Source: Geobacter sp. (GTDB lineage Bacteria; Desulfobacterota; Desulfuromonadia; Geobacterales; Pseudopelobacteraceae). Taken from it: DNA of 34,965 bases. Positions 1-9,155 of this stretch are shown here, piece after piece (within the stretch, counting starts at the first letter, position 1; every line of letters starts with the position of its first letter). The notes beneath the pieces were generated by a model, which saw nothing but the letters and a program-made list of their open reading frames with translations, was not told the DNA's origin and made no database searches. The stretch is from the NCBI GenBank assembly GCA_009886055.1, contig VFJM01000198.1, forward strand, positions 1 to 34,965, read 5' to 3'. A program made the translations under genes and the position numbers.

Positions 1-2
1 CC

Positions 3-119
3 CGCATGAGCATCCTCAACAGCGCCTGCAGCGGCAAGTTCTCCACCGATCGGACGATCACCGATTATAACGAGGAGATCTGGCACCTGAAGGCGATGCC
101 GATGTGTGGCGTCGAATAA
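3..119 (+). CDS. glgP: Glycogen/starch/alpha-glucan phosphorylase, C-terminal end (partial, runs off left edge)
   Basis: Frame 3 reads RMSILNSACSGKFSTDRTITDYNEEIWHLKAMPMCGVE*, matching the conserved phosphorylase C-terminal motif (S.KFSSDRTI.EY..EIW). Confidence 0.85.
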   Translation, partial: RMSILNSACSGKFSTDRTITDYNEEIWHLKAMPMCGVE

Positions 120-173
120 TCCGGTTTCTGCCCTGAAGGTCTTGAATCAGAAGCTAATTCCCAGGTTTGTCGG

Positions 174-2852
174 GTGAGTATGGACGTTATCACTACCCAC
201 ACAAATGCCGATTTTGATTGTCTGGGCGCCATGACGGCGGCTCTCCGCCTGTATCCCGGCGCACTGCTGTCATTTCCCGGATCGCAGGAGAAAGCGGTGC
301 GCGATTTTGTCGCGCGGCATCCGGAGTACCTGCCGCACTTCATCCGAGCCAAAGATATCAACCTCGAATCAATCACCCGCCTGATCATCGTCGATTGCCA
401 GCAGGCCTCCCGCATCGGCCGCTTCGCAGAGATTCTGGATCGTCCCGGCCTGGAAATACACCTCTATGACCATCATCCGGTGACGGATGACAGCATCCTG
501 CCGACCGGAGGAGTGCTTTCCGTCTGCGGTTCCGCCTCGACCCTCCTGGCTGCCCGGCTGATGGAAGCGGGCGTTGCCCTGAGTGCAGAAGAGGCCACCC
601 TGATCATGCTCGGCATCCATGAGGATACCGGGCGCCTGCTGTTTGCATCGGCAACGCCGGACGACTACCGCGTCGCGGGGTGGCTGCTGGGGGAGGGGGC
701 CCGGCTCACCGTTGTCAGTGACGCGCTGACGCCGGAGTTGACCAGGGCGCAGATGGGGCTTTTGAAACAGCTGTTGACGACCCTCAAGACCAGCATGGTC
801 AATGGCGTGGTCATTTCGGTGGCATACGCTTCCTGCGACCATTATGTCGGCGATATTGCGTCTTTGGCGCACCTGATGCGGGATATGGAAAATATGGACG
901 CGCTGTTTGTAGCGGTGGCCATGGAAGATCATGTCTATCTGGTGGCCCGCAGCCATACCCCCGAAGTCGATGCCGGTGAAGTCATGAAGGGATTCCAGGG
1001 GGGCGGCCATGCCACTGCAGCTTCGGCGGTCGTGCATGATCAGCCGCTGAAACAGGTACTGGAGCGGCTTGACGAACTGCTGCAGCTTTCGGTCAGTGGA
1101 GAGGCAACCGCGGGGGGGATCATGTCGACCCCGGTCAAGACCATGCCCGACTCGGTTGACATATCCGGTGCACGCGAGCTTCTGACGCGCTACAATTGCA
1201 ACGCTATGCCGGTTATGGCCGGAGAAGCGATGGTCGGAGTCATCTCGCGCAAGACAGTCGAGAAGGCGCTGTACCACGGGCTGGGTGAGTCGCCCGTTAC
1301 GGACTTCATGCATACCGAATACCTCTCCGCAACCCCCGATACCCCCCTTGCAGACATCCAGTCCTACATGGTGACCGGCAATCGCCGTTTCGTGCCGGTT
1401 TTTGAGGGAACACGGCTGGCCGGAGCGGTGACCCGGACCGATCTGATGCGTTATATTTATGGCGGCCGGCGTGGGCAGAGCGGCGCACTCTATGATCTTG
1501 AATCCCTGGAAGTCCCGACTCGAATCCGTTCGGTAGCAGGACTGATCGGCAAGAGGCTTTCCGCGGATATCCGCGAGACCTTGCACCGGCTGGGCGCGGT
1601 CGGCGACGGCCTGGGGCTGGCGGTCTATGCGGTCGGCGGTTTTGTGCGCGACCTGCTGCTGGGGATCGATAACCTGGATATAGATATAACCGTTGAAGGC
1701 GATGGCGTTTTCTTCGCGGAATGTTTCGCCGAGCGGTATGGCGGCAGGGTACGCAGCCACCAGAAATTCGGCACAGCGGTGCTGGTTCTGACCGATGACC
1801 GCAAGATCGATGTGGCCAGCACCCGCCTGGAATATTACGAATCCCCCGGTGCCCTGCCGACGGTTGAGCGGGCTTCGCTCCGGCATGACCTGTACCGGCG
1901 TGATTTTACGGTCAACACGCTGGCGCTCTGCATCAACAGCGACCGCTTCGGGTCTCTGACCGATCATTTCGGCGGCCAGCAGGATATACAGGAACGGGTC
2001 GTCAGGGTGCTGCACAACCTGTCGTTTGTCGAGGACCCTACCCGCGTGTTCCGGGCCATACGTTTTGAGCAGCGCCTCGGCTTTCACATCGCTCCGCATA
2101 CCGAGAACCTGATGCGCAGCGCGGTGCGTATGCATCTCCTCGACAAGTTGGGAGGGGAGCGCCTGTTGAGTGAGCTGGTGCAGATCATGCGTGAAAAGGA
2201 GCCGTCAGGGGCCATTGTACGCATGTCCTCTCTGGGGCTCCTGCCGTTCATTCATCCCGCGCTCAAGCTGGTGCCGGCCACGGAGCGGGTCCTGAAGGAA
2301 ACGGGACAGGTGATGGCCTGGTTCCGGCTGCTCTATCTGGAGGATCGTTGTGAGCCATGGCAGGTCTATTTTATGGCAGTGTGCGATGGACTTACGTACG
2401 AAGAGTTCTGCGATGCCTGTGCCCGTCTGGCGATTCCCGGGCGACTTGCCTCACGGCTCTGCAGTCAGCGCCACCTGGTTCTCACAACTCTGAAAGCGAT
2501 CAAGCGGCGTCTGAAACAGGGAGCCGGAGTTCGCAACAGCCAGCTGTATATCTGGTTCAGCGGCCTTAACCTGGAGATGCTGCTGTACATGGCGGCCCGG
2601 GCCAGCAGCGAACAGGTCAGGCGCTTCGTGTCGCTCTATCTGACCCGACTGCGCGCTGTCGTCCCGTTTTTGGACGGAGATGACCTGCGTGGGCTCGGTC
2701 TGGAGCCTGGACCGCTGTTCCGGCGCCTCAAGGAACGCCTGCTGCATGCGCGTCTCGATGGCGAGGTTAACAGTCGGGATGAAGAAGTGGCTTTGGCGCT
2801 ATCTCTGATTCAGTCAGGACCAAAACCAGGTAATATCCATAAAATCGTATAG
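174..2852 (+). CDS. Multidomain DHH phosphoesterase / CBS pair / poly(A) polymerase-type tRNA nucleotidyltransferase
   Basis: 892 aa ORF. N-terminal DHH motif (HTNADFDCLGAM, YDHHPV), central CBS pair (GIMSTPVKTMPDS..., VTDFMHTEYLSATPD), C-terminal class II NT head (YAVGGFVRDLLLGIDNLDIDITVEGDG, RRDFTVNTLA). Start may be ATG at 180. Confidence 0.9.
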   Translation: MSMDVITTHTNADFDCLGAMTAALRLYPGALLSFPGSQEKAVRDFVARHPEYLPHFIRAKDINLESITRLIIVDCQQASRIGRFAEILDRPGLEIHLYDHHPVTDDSILPTGGVLSVCGSASTLLAARLMEAGVALSAEEATLIMLGIHEDTGRLLFASATPDDYRVAGWLLGEGARLTVVSDALTPELTRAQMGLLKQLLTTLKTSMVNGVVISVAYASCDHYVGDIASLAHLMRDMENMDALFVAVAMEDHVYLVARSHTPEVDAGEVMKGFQGGGHATAASAVVHDQPLKQVLERLDELLQLSVSGEATAGGIMSTPVKTMPDSVDISGARELLTRYNCNAMPVMAGEAMVGVISRKTVEKALYHGLGESPVTDFMHTEYLSATPDTPLADIQSYMVTGNRRFVPVFEGTRLAGAVTRTDLMRYIYGGRRGQSGALYDLESLEVPTRIRSVAGLIGKRLSADIRETLHRLGAVGDGLGLAVYAVGGFVRDLLLGIDNLDIDITVEGDGVFFAECFAERYGGRVRSHQKFGTAVLVLTDDRKIDVASTRLEYYESPGALPTVERASLRHDLYRRDFTVNTLALCINSDRFGSLTDHFGGQQDIQERVVRVLHNLSFVEDPTRVFRAIRFEQRLGFHIAPHTENLMRSAVRMHLLDKLGGERLLSELVQIMREKEPSGAIVRMSSLGLLPFIHPALKLVPATERVLKETGQVMAWFRLLYLEDRCEPWQVYFMAVCDGLTYEEFCDACARLAIPGRLASRLCSQRHLVLTTLKAIKRRLKQGAGVRNSQLYIWFSGLNLEMLLYMAARASSEQVRRFVSLYLTRLRAVVPFLDGDDLRGLGLEPGPLFRRLKERLLHARLDGEVNSRDEEVALALSLIQSGPKPGNIHKIV

Positions 2853-2934
2853 TTATAAAAAACCGGCTTGACGGAATACACCATTGCATGCTAGTAAGGT
2901 ACGGCGTTAAATAATAATATGGAGATGATACTCT

Positions 2935-3327
2935 ATGAAACAATTCAGAAAACTTGTTGCGGTGATGACGCTGGTTTCGCTTCTATCGACCGCTTCTTCG
3001 GTGTTTGCCGCAGATGAAACGATCAGGGAGGTTTTCACCGATGCGTTTTACGGCGCTGCCATCGGCGGGCTTGTCGGCGGGGCTATCATGGTTTTTAAGA
3101 CGAAGCCGCTTGACCATCTCAATTATATAGCGTACGGCGCAGCATCGGGCGTTCTGGTCGGCACGGCATACGGGTTGGCCAAATCAGCCCGCGCATTTGC
3201 CGAAGTTGAAAACGGGCGCGTAAAAATGGCGTTTCCGACGGTCACCCCCGCGCTGGTAGATTCACCCTCTACCGGCCGGACAACGATTGCCTGGAAAGCC
3301 GATCTGATCAGAGGCACGTTCAACTGA
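2935..3327 (+). CDS. Secreted small protein with glycine-rich (glycine-zipper-like) segment, unknown function
   Basis: N-terminal signal peptide (MKQFRKLVAVMTLVSLLSTASSVFAA) followed by YGAAIGGLVGGAIMVF and YGAASGVLVGTAYGLA. Confidence 0.7.
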   Translation: MKQFRKLVAVMTLVSLLSTASSVFAADETIREVFTDAFYGAAIGGLVGGAIMVFKTKPLDHLNYIAYGAASGVLVGTAYGLAKSARAFAEVENGRVKMAFPTVTPALVDSPSTGRTTIAWKADLIRGTFN

Positions 3328-3354
3328 TCGACCGCTCCATGCGGCATGTAATTC

Positions 3355-3388
3355 GAAAAACCCGCTGTTGAACGATAGCGGGTTTTTT
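3355..3388 (+). terminator. Rho-independent terminator (possibly bidirectional)
   Basis: AAAAACCCGCT-N10-AGCGGGTTTTTTT about 30 nt after the 2935-3327 stop codon. Confidence 0.85.
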
Positions 3389-3443
3389 TATATCTTGTAC
3401 CCAGGCTTCAACAGACGTTCACCACATTTTCCGGGAGGATACG

Positions 3444-3758
3444 ATGTCAGAGTTTAAAAACGTTACCGTTGTCAAGAAGGCTAATATCTATTTTAGCGGG
3501 CAGGTGGTCAGTTATTCGGTACTGTTCGCGGATGGCACCAAAAAAACGCTCGGTGTCATGCAGCCCGGAAAATATGAATTTTCCACAGGGGTCGCCGAGA
3601 ACATGGAAATCCTCTCTGGAGAGCTGGAGTGGCAGATGAAGGGGGAGCACGAGTGGAAGAAAGCCTGCGGTGGTGAAGCGTTTGACGTGCCGGCACATTC
3701 CGTCTTTTTGATGAAGGTGCCGGTTGTAACGGACTATTGCTGTTCCTTCGTCGGCTGA
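3444..3758 (+). CDS. ppnP: Pyrimidine/purine nucleoside phosphorylase (PpnP, DUF1255 family)
   Basis: 104 aa; VKKANIYFSGQVVSYSVLFADGTKKTLGVMQPGKYEFSTG...MEILSGELEW matches the YaiE/PpnP family. Confidence 0.9.
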   Translation: MSEFKNVTVVKKANIYFSGQVVSYSVLFADGTKKTLGVMQPGKYEFSTGVAENMEILSGELEWQMKGEHEWKKACGGEAFDVPAHSVFLMKVPVVTDYCCSFVG

Positions 3759-3772
3759 CATCCAAACTCACG

Positions 3773-4702
3773 GTGGAAAAGTGTCAGTATCACCATGTTG
3801 TCGGCCGCTTTGCACCATCTCCGACCGGTGCGCTGCATATCGGTTCACTGGTAGCGGCAGTCGGAAGCTATCTGATGGCGAAACAGGGTGGCGGGCGTTG
3901 GCTGCTTCGACTCGATGATCTTGATGCGCAGCGTCAGGTTCCCGGAATGGCTGATGACATCATGCGGACATTGGAGTCGTTCGGCCTGCTCTGGGATGGC
4001 GAAGTTGCCTTTCAGAGCAGGCATCTGGAAGAATATCGGCGGATATTTGCCGTGCTGCAGCAGATGGGTGCCATCTATCCGTGCGCGTGTTCACGCAGGG
4101 AGATTGCCCGGAGCGCTTCAGCTCCCCATCTTGAGGACGAGTGCATGCCGTATCCCGGCACCTGTCGGGGTGGTATGAAAGCAAATGCGGCGATTCGTTC
4201 CTGGCGGGTCAGAGTGCCGGAGGAGGAAATCTGCTTTGCAGACATGAGGAAGGGACGTTTCTGCCAGACGCTCCCCGCGGTCTCCGGCGATTTTGTCCTG
4301 AGACGGGGCGACGGCGAGTTCGCCTATCAACTGGCGGTGGTTGTCGATGATCATCTGGCAGGGGTGAATCAGGTAGTGCGCGGAGATGATCTGCTCGCTT
4401 CAACGCCCCGCCAGATATATCTGCAGAGGCTTCTCGGCTTTCCGCAGCCGGACTATTGTCATCTGCCGCTGGTGGCAGGGCCGGATGGCTCGAAGCTGAG
4501 CAAACGTGACCACCTTGTGTCACATCAGCTGGGCAATGTGGCCGGGAGGGAGCGGGCACTGCTCCTCGCGGTGCTCCGTTTTCTCGGCCAGAATCCGCCT
4601 CCGGAACTTGCCCGGTGCTCCTGCAGCACTATCCTTGAGTGGGGGATCGCTCATGTTAATCCGCGCCAACTTCCCGCTCAGGGTGGGGTGTTGGTCGTCT
4701 AG
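3773..4702 (+). CDS. gluQ: Glutamyl-Q tRNA(Asp) synthetase
   Basis: GRFAPSPTGALHIGSLVAAVGSYL (class I HIGH-like motif) and DGSKLSKRDHL (KMSKS-like); short, without anticodon-binding domain. Start chosen as GTG at 3773; the ORF extends to 3737. Confidence 0.88.
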   Translation: MEKCQYHHVVGRFAPSPTGALHIGSLVAAVGSYLMAKQGGGRWLLRLDDLDAQRQVPGMADDIMRTLESFGLLWDGEVAFQSRHLEEYRRIFAVLQQMGAIYPCACSRREIARSASAPHLEDECMPYPGTCRGGMKANAAIRSWRVRVPEEEICFADMRKGRFCQTLPAVSGDFVLRRGDGEFAYQLAVVVDDHLAGVNQVVRGDDLLASTPRQIYLQRLLGFPQPDYCHLPLVAGPDGSKLSKRDHLVSHQLGNVAGRERALLLAVLRFLGQNPPPELARCSCSTILEWGIAHVNPRQLPAQGGVLVV

Positions 4703-5247
4703 TAAGGTTTGTGCGGCTCTCCCTCAAGCGCCCCCGGTGGACGGAGCATGAATCGTTCGTCGCCAACCTGGTTCTGATAAGGATTGGCTGGCCGGTCAGA
4801 CGATGACTCGGATGGGCGAAACAAACGAATCTCTTTGGCAGAAACAAGAGGATAGCGATAGTCGGCCCCTTCAAGTTTTTGAACCTTTTGCCCTTTGATC
4901 TCTCCGATGATGGTAACCAATGAACCGGGACGATAGAACAGGGGGTCGAGCAGTTCTCCGCTCACCACCAGAAAGCGTCCTGCGGAGGACGAAGATTCGT
5001 CAGGGACACCATTCGCAAACAGTTCAAGCTGTGCGACTTCAAGCTGCATCACATCGCCGCTGCTGCGAGTGCCGGCTATGATTCCCCCTACCAGAACATT
5101 TCTTCCCGCCAGCGCTTCCGGATTCCTCTTGATATCGGCATAGAGGATCGAACGGTCGGCAGTAGCCAGCCCCGCCTCGCTCATGACGTGGGCACACCCT
5201 CCCAGGATACCGGTCAGAGCAAAAACCAACCACACCAGACGCTTCAT
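4699..5247 (-). CDS. Slp-family outer membrane lipoprotein
   Basis: Lipobox ILGGC near N-terminus; ADIKRNPEALAGRNVLVGGIIAGT...PGSLVTIIGEIKG..VQKLEGADYRYPLV matches Slp/YeaY. Confidence 0.82.
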   Translation of the reverse strand: MKRLVWLVFALTGILGGCAHVMSEAGLATADRSILYADIKRNPEALAGRNVLVGGIIAGTRSSGDVMQLEVAQLELFANGVPDESSSSAGRFLVVSGELLDPLFYRPGSLVTIIGEIKGQKVQKLEGADYRYPLVSAKEIRLFRPSESSSDRPANPYQNQVGDERFMLRPPGALEGEPHKPY

Positions 5248-5471
5248 AAAACCTCCCTTTCTACCGATGAACTCGACGTGAGGATCATACGTGGTTTACA
5301 CGGAAACTGACACTCTCACACTCGCCAGTATAGTGGTGTAGCCGGATTCTGGCAATAGAATCTATTCGAGTTTACACCTTGATTATACGATAGTTGCATG
5401 GTATTTGTATCAACCGTACCTGCTGAATGCAGTGTGGATTGCCACATAATAAAGCACCCGAGGGGGACGAA

Positions 5472-6449
5472 ATGGAAAAGCTGAAGGTTCATTACCGTGA
5501 ATTAGGACTATCCAATACGAAAGAAATGTTTAGCAAGGCGATGGCAGGTAAATATGCTATCCCGGCATACAATTTCAACAACCTCGAACAGCTTCAGGCG
5601 ATTGTGACCGCCTGTGTTGAAACCGATTCACCCGTTATCATTCAAGTTTCCAAGGGAGCGCGCAGTTACGCAAACGAAACCATGCTCCGCTGCATGGCGA
5701 TGGGAGCCGTGCAGATGGCGCGTGAAGCCGGTTCCAACATTCCGATTTGTCTGCACCTTGATCACGGTGACACGTTTGAACTGTGCAAGTCCTGTGTCGA
5801 TAGCGGCTTTTCATCTGTCATGATTGACGGTTCGCATCTCCCGTTCGAAGAGAATATGGCGCTTGCCAAAAAAGTTGTCGAGTATGCCCATCAGTTCGAT
5901 GTTTCGGTTGAAGCGGAGTTAGGTGTTCTGGCCGGCATTGAGGATGAGGTTTCGGCGGAGCACTCCACCTACACAAAGCCGGAAGAGGTTGAAGAGTTCG
6001 TGAAAAAGACCGGGGTGGATTCGTTGGCGATCTCCATCGGGACCAGCCACGGGGCCTTCAAATTCAAAGCCGGACAGCCGGTTCCGCCTCTCCGGTTCGA
6101 TATTCTGGATGAGTGCGAAAAGCGTATTCCCGGTTTTCCGATCGTTCTTCATGGCGCCTCATCGGTGGTTCAGGAGTACGTTGAATTGATCAACCGGTAT
6201 GGCGGCAAGCTTGAAGGGGCGGTTGGTGTTCCCGAAGAGCAGTTGCGCAGGGCGGCAGCAAGTGCTGTCTGCAAGATCAATATCGATTCCGACGGCAGGT
6301 TGGCGGTAACCGCCAAGATTCGTGAATACTTTGCCAAGGACCCCAAAGAATTCGATCCGCGCAAATATCTGGGTGAAGCGCGCAAAGAACTGGTCAAACT
6401 GGTTAAACACAAGAACGAAACAGTTCTCGGTTCGGCCGGAAAAGCCTGA
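5472..6449 (+). CDS. fba: Class II fructose-bisphosphate aldolase
   Basis: AIPAYNFNNLEQLQAIV, HLDHGDTFELCKSCVDSGFSSVMIDGSHLPFEENM, VEAELGVLAGIEDEV, VLHGASSV: Zn-dependent class II aldolase motifs. ATG at 5472 preceded by GAGGGGGACGA. Confidence 0.93.
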   Translation: MEKLKVHYRELGLSNTKEMFSKAMAGKYAIPAYNFNNLEQLQAIVTACVETDSPVIIQVSKGARSYANETMLRCMAMGAVQMAREAGSNIPICLHLDHGDTFELCKSCVDSGFSSVMIDGSHLPFEENMALAKKVVEYAHQFDVSVEAELGVLAGIEDEVSAEHSTYTKPEEVEEFVKKTGVDSLAISIGTSHGAFKFKAGQPVPPLRFDILDECEKRIPGFPIVLHGASSVVQEYVELINRYGGKLEGAVGVPEEQLRRAAASAVCKINIDSDGRLAVTAKIREYFAKDPKEFDPRKYLGEARKELVKLVKHKNETVLGSAGKA

Positions 6450-6488
6450 TTTCTCCCTACAGTGCTGTGCTGCCGCAGGAGGTGACGA

Positions 6489-6863
6489 ATGATTACCCGC
6501 AAATTTTCTCGCGTGCAATTTAAAGTCGGGGCGACCATCAGGGTCGCTGATCGACAGTTTCAGGGCGCAGTAGAAAATCTCAGCATGGCCGGCATGTTTC
6601 TGGTGACCAATGAACAGCTTTCTGAGGGTGAACCGGTCGACATTACTATTTTTCTTACGGGTATCATTCCGGAAATTGCGGTAAATTTCACTGGAGTCGT
6701 CACCCGCATAGCTGAGGATGGCGTCGGGTTTACTTTTGAAAAGATGGATCTTGGCTCGTATATGCATCTTAAAAATATTATCGCGTATAATAGCGATGAT
6801 GCAGAAAAGGTTATGGAAGAGATAGGTCATTCCATTGATGAAAAATTTGCTTCGGGTAAATAG
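6489..6863 (+). CDS. PilZ domain protein
   Basis: RKFSR (RxxxR) plus ENLSMAGMFL (D/NxSxxG) with PilZ-like beta pattern. Confidence 0.85.
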   Translation: MITRKFSRVQFKVGATIRVADRQFQGAVENLSMAGMFLVTNEQLSEGEPVDITIFLTGIIPEIAVNFTGVVTRIAEDGVGFTFEKMDLGSYMHLKNIIAYNSDDAEKVMEEIGHSIDEKFASGK

Positions 6864-6898
6864 CTTCGATTTTCGGGCGCATGACTGAGGAAGGCACC

Positions 6899-8866
6899 AT
6901 GAAAAGACATTCAACGCTGTTTTCTGTCGGCGGATTTCTGCTTGGCGTTTCAGCCCCTGTCGGCTGGATCGTGATCAGGCTGCTTTTTTATTATGACGTC
7001 AGACGTGGTTTCTTTGAACAGATCTTCTACGACATCATAAAAGACGGCGAGCATTTTGCGCTGTACAATTATATGGGGGGCGGCACCGCCATCGTTCTTG
7101 CAGCACTTGGATACATGATCGGCAAGAACGGCGATGAACTGCAGAAGCGGGCTGCAGAGCTTGATGTACTCCATCAGGAGGTCGGCGAACAGAAAGAAAT
7201 CTTTGAAAATCGCTACAAGGTGCTGGACAGGAATATCAAAAATTTTCATCAGATCAGCAGCAAGATCCAGAAATCGCTCAATCTTGAAGAGGTGTTGCGT
7301 CTCTGCGCCACAGGATTACACGATGTTCTGGGGTACGAGCGAGTCAACATTTTGATGGCTGAAGAGGGCAAACGACTTCGTTTCTTTGCCGCTGTCGGAA
7401 CGGAGGGCTTTGACCCGTCTGACGTTGTCATGCCGATAGATTCGAGCATCGGTGTCATTGCAAAGTGCTTCAATGACCGTAAAGTATATCTGATTGACGA
7501 TATTTCCCGGTATCCCGAAGATTACCATTTAAAGTTCCCCCACAATAGCCTGTCACCTCTCCGTTCAAAAAGTTTTATCCTCTGCCCGATTGTTGTAAAG
7601 AACGATACAATCGGTATTTTCGGGATCGACAATAAAAACAGTCACCGCGCCCTCAATGACTCTGATGTCGATACCATTATGCTTTTCGCGGATCAGGTTG
7701 CATCCGCGATCACCCGAATCAATCTGTTGACATCAATTGACACGCTGACATCCGAGATGGAGAGCTCGTTCAAATTCCTGCTGGCGAACCGCGACCAGTA
7801 TTCCAGGAATGTGGGCAATCTGCGGGATGGAGTCGACTCGGTCGCCGACGGGACCGCAATTATCGCGTCCGCTTCTGAAGGGGTAATGGCCTCTATTGAT
7901 GAAACCAGTTCTGCAGTCAACGAGATTTCGGTTGCCATTGAACAGGTTACCCGAAATCTGGATCATCTGGCAGGGGTTGTCCACCAGTCGGCATCAGCCA
8001 TGGAGCAGATCCACAGCACCATCGGAAACGTCGAACAGAATGCGGCTATTTCACACGAAGTTTCGCATCAGGTAAAAGAGCGGGCTGAAGAAAGTCGTGC
8101 CGTGGTTACGGAAACGATCAATGCTCTCGACGAAATTAAACACTCGGTTGGTCTTTCATTTGACGCAATTCAGCGGTTGGCTGAGAACAGCACCCGCATT
8201 GAAAATATTGTCAGCGTTATTAACGATATCACGAAGCGCACCAACCTGCTGGCACTGAACGCTTCCATCATTGCAGCCCAGGCCGGTGAATACGGAAAGA
8301 GTTTTGGCGTTGTGGCCGATGAAATCCGCAATCTGTCACTTCAGACCGGCCATTCAACCGGTGAAATCACCTCCATCATCGAAGAGATCATGAGTGAGTC
8401 AAAAACTGCCGCCAATAATATCAGGGCTAGCAAGGACCTGGTTCAGCGCGGCGTTGAGTTGGGGCATACCACGGGAGAATCGCTCAAGGCGATTTTCGAC
8501 AGCTCCACCTGCTCGCTCGAAATGACCAAGCAAATCAAGCAGGCGACCCAGGAACAGGTGACCAGCGTCCAACTGGTGGCGCGCTCCATGGAAGAGATCA
8601 GTTCCATGACCACGCAGATATTCGCGGCATCGACAGATCAGGCCAGGGCCACCAAGAGCATTGCCCGGTCAATTGAAACAATCAGGGATATGACCCATGA
8701 AATGGTACTCTCCACATCGCGTCAGGTTGACGACGGCAAGTTGATTCGTCTCAATGTTGAATCGGTCAGCGGCATGGTTGTGGAAATGTTTGATAATATG
8801 GAGATGCGCAGAGCGCAGAGCGCAGAAGTCGTCAAGGAGCTGGAGCAGATGAAAGGGCTGACCTGA
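6899..8866 (+). CDS. Methyl-accepting chemotaxis-like protein with two TM segments and GAF domain
   Basis: Hydrophobic N-terminus, GAF-like region (about aa 130-280), C-terminal MCP signalling domain with a divergent tip (NLLALNASIIAAQAGEYGKSFGVVADEIRNLS). GTG/ATG upstream possible (ORF from 6881). Confidence 0.9.
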   Translation: MKRHSTLFSVGGFLLGVSAPVGWIVIRLLFYYDVRRGFFEQIFYDIIKDGEHFALYNYMGGGTAIVLAALGYMIGKNGDELQKRAAELDVLHQEVGEQKEIFENRYKVLDRNIKNFHQISSKIQKSLNLEEVLRLCATGLHDVLGYERVNILMAEEGKRLRFFAAVGTEGFDPSDVVMPIDSSIGVIAKCFNDRKVYLIDDISRYPEDYHLKFPHNSLSPLRSKSFILCPIVVKNDTIGIFGIDNKNSHRALNDSDVDTIMLFADQVASAITRINLLTSIDTLTSEMESSFKFLLANRDQYSRNVGNLRDGVDSVADGTAIIASASEGVMASIDETSSAVNEISVAIEQVTRNLDHLAGVVHQSASAMEQIHSTIGNVEQNAAISHEVSHQVKERAEESRAVVTETINALDEIKHSVGLSFDAIQRLAENSTRIENIVSVINDITKRTNLLALNASIIAAQAGEYGKSFGVVADEIRNLSLQTGHSTGEITSIIEEIMSESKTAANNIRASKDLVQRGVELGHTTGESLKAIFDSSTCSLEMTKQIKQATQEQVTSVQLVARSMEEISSMTTQIFAASTDQARATKSIARSIETIRDMTHEMVLSTSRQVDDGKLIRLNVESVSGMVVEMFDNMEMRRAQSAEVVKELEQMKGLT

Positions 8867-9086
8867 CCGCTCTAATCTGCCGAGCGGCCGAAACGAGAAA
8901 AATAGCTGGATTTAAACAGCAGGCTCTGATATTTTGGCACTCTGCCATGACGGCTACCCATCCGGGAGTTGATCTGATGCTGGCAGTTAGTAACCGTACA
9001 TACCGCACGGATTCGGAAGCGAACCGGGACGGAAGGGGTGACCCCCACAGAGAGGTTTCAGCAGAATACCGATCTGACCGTTCACG

Positions 9087-9109
9087 ACGCGCCCTCCGGC
9101 GCGTTTTTT
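9087..9109 (+). terminator. Rho-independent terminator upstream of panB
   Basis: ACGCGCC-CTCC-GGCGCGT followed by TTTTTG; 7-bp perfect stem. Confidence 0.8.
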
Positions 9110-9155
9110 GTTGTGTAGGCTGGAAATCACCTGTTTATCAGGATTGGGGAGCAGC

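Noticed and set aside
369-2135. 588-aa ORF on the minus strand antisense to the DHH/CBS/NT gene
   Set aside because: Shadow ORF over a clearly assigned gene; no recognisable domain, Arg/His/Gln-rich low-information protein.
3904-3914. TTCGACTCGA in gluQ as another copy of the nuoL/panBC palindrome
   Set aside because: Explained by the conserved coding sequence LLRLDDLD; no second arm.
8938-8960. TGGCAC element resembling a sigma-54 promoter (TTGGCACTCTGCCATGA)
   Set aside because: The -12 TTGC element is not at the right spacing.
9131-9143. CCTGTTTATCAGG upstream of panB as a third copy of the ric/ubiX-spacer hairpin
   Set aside because: Only the short hairpin matches; the flanking AT-rich segments are absent.
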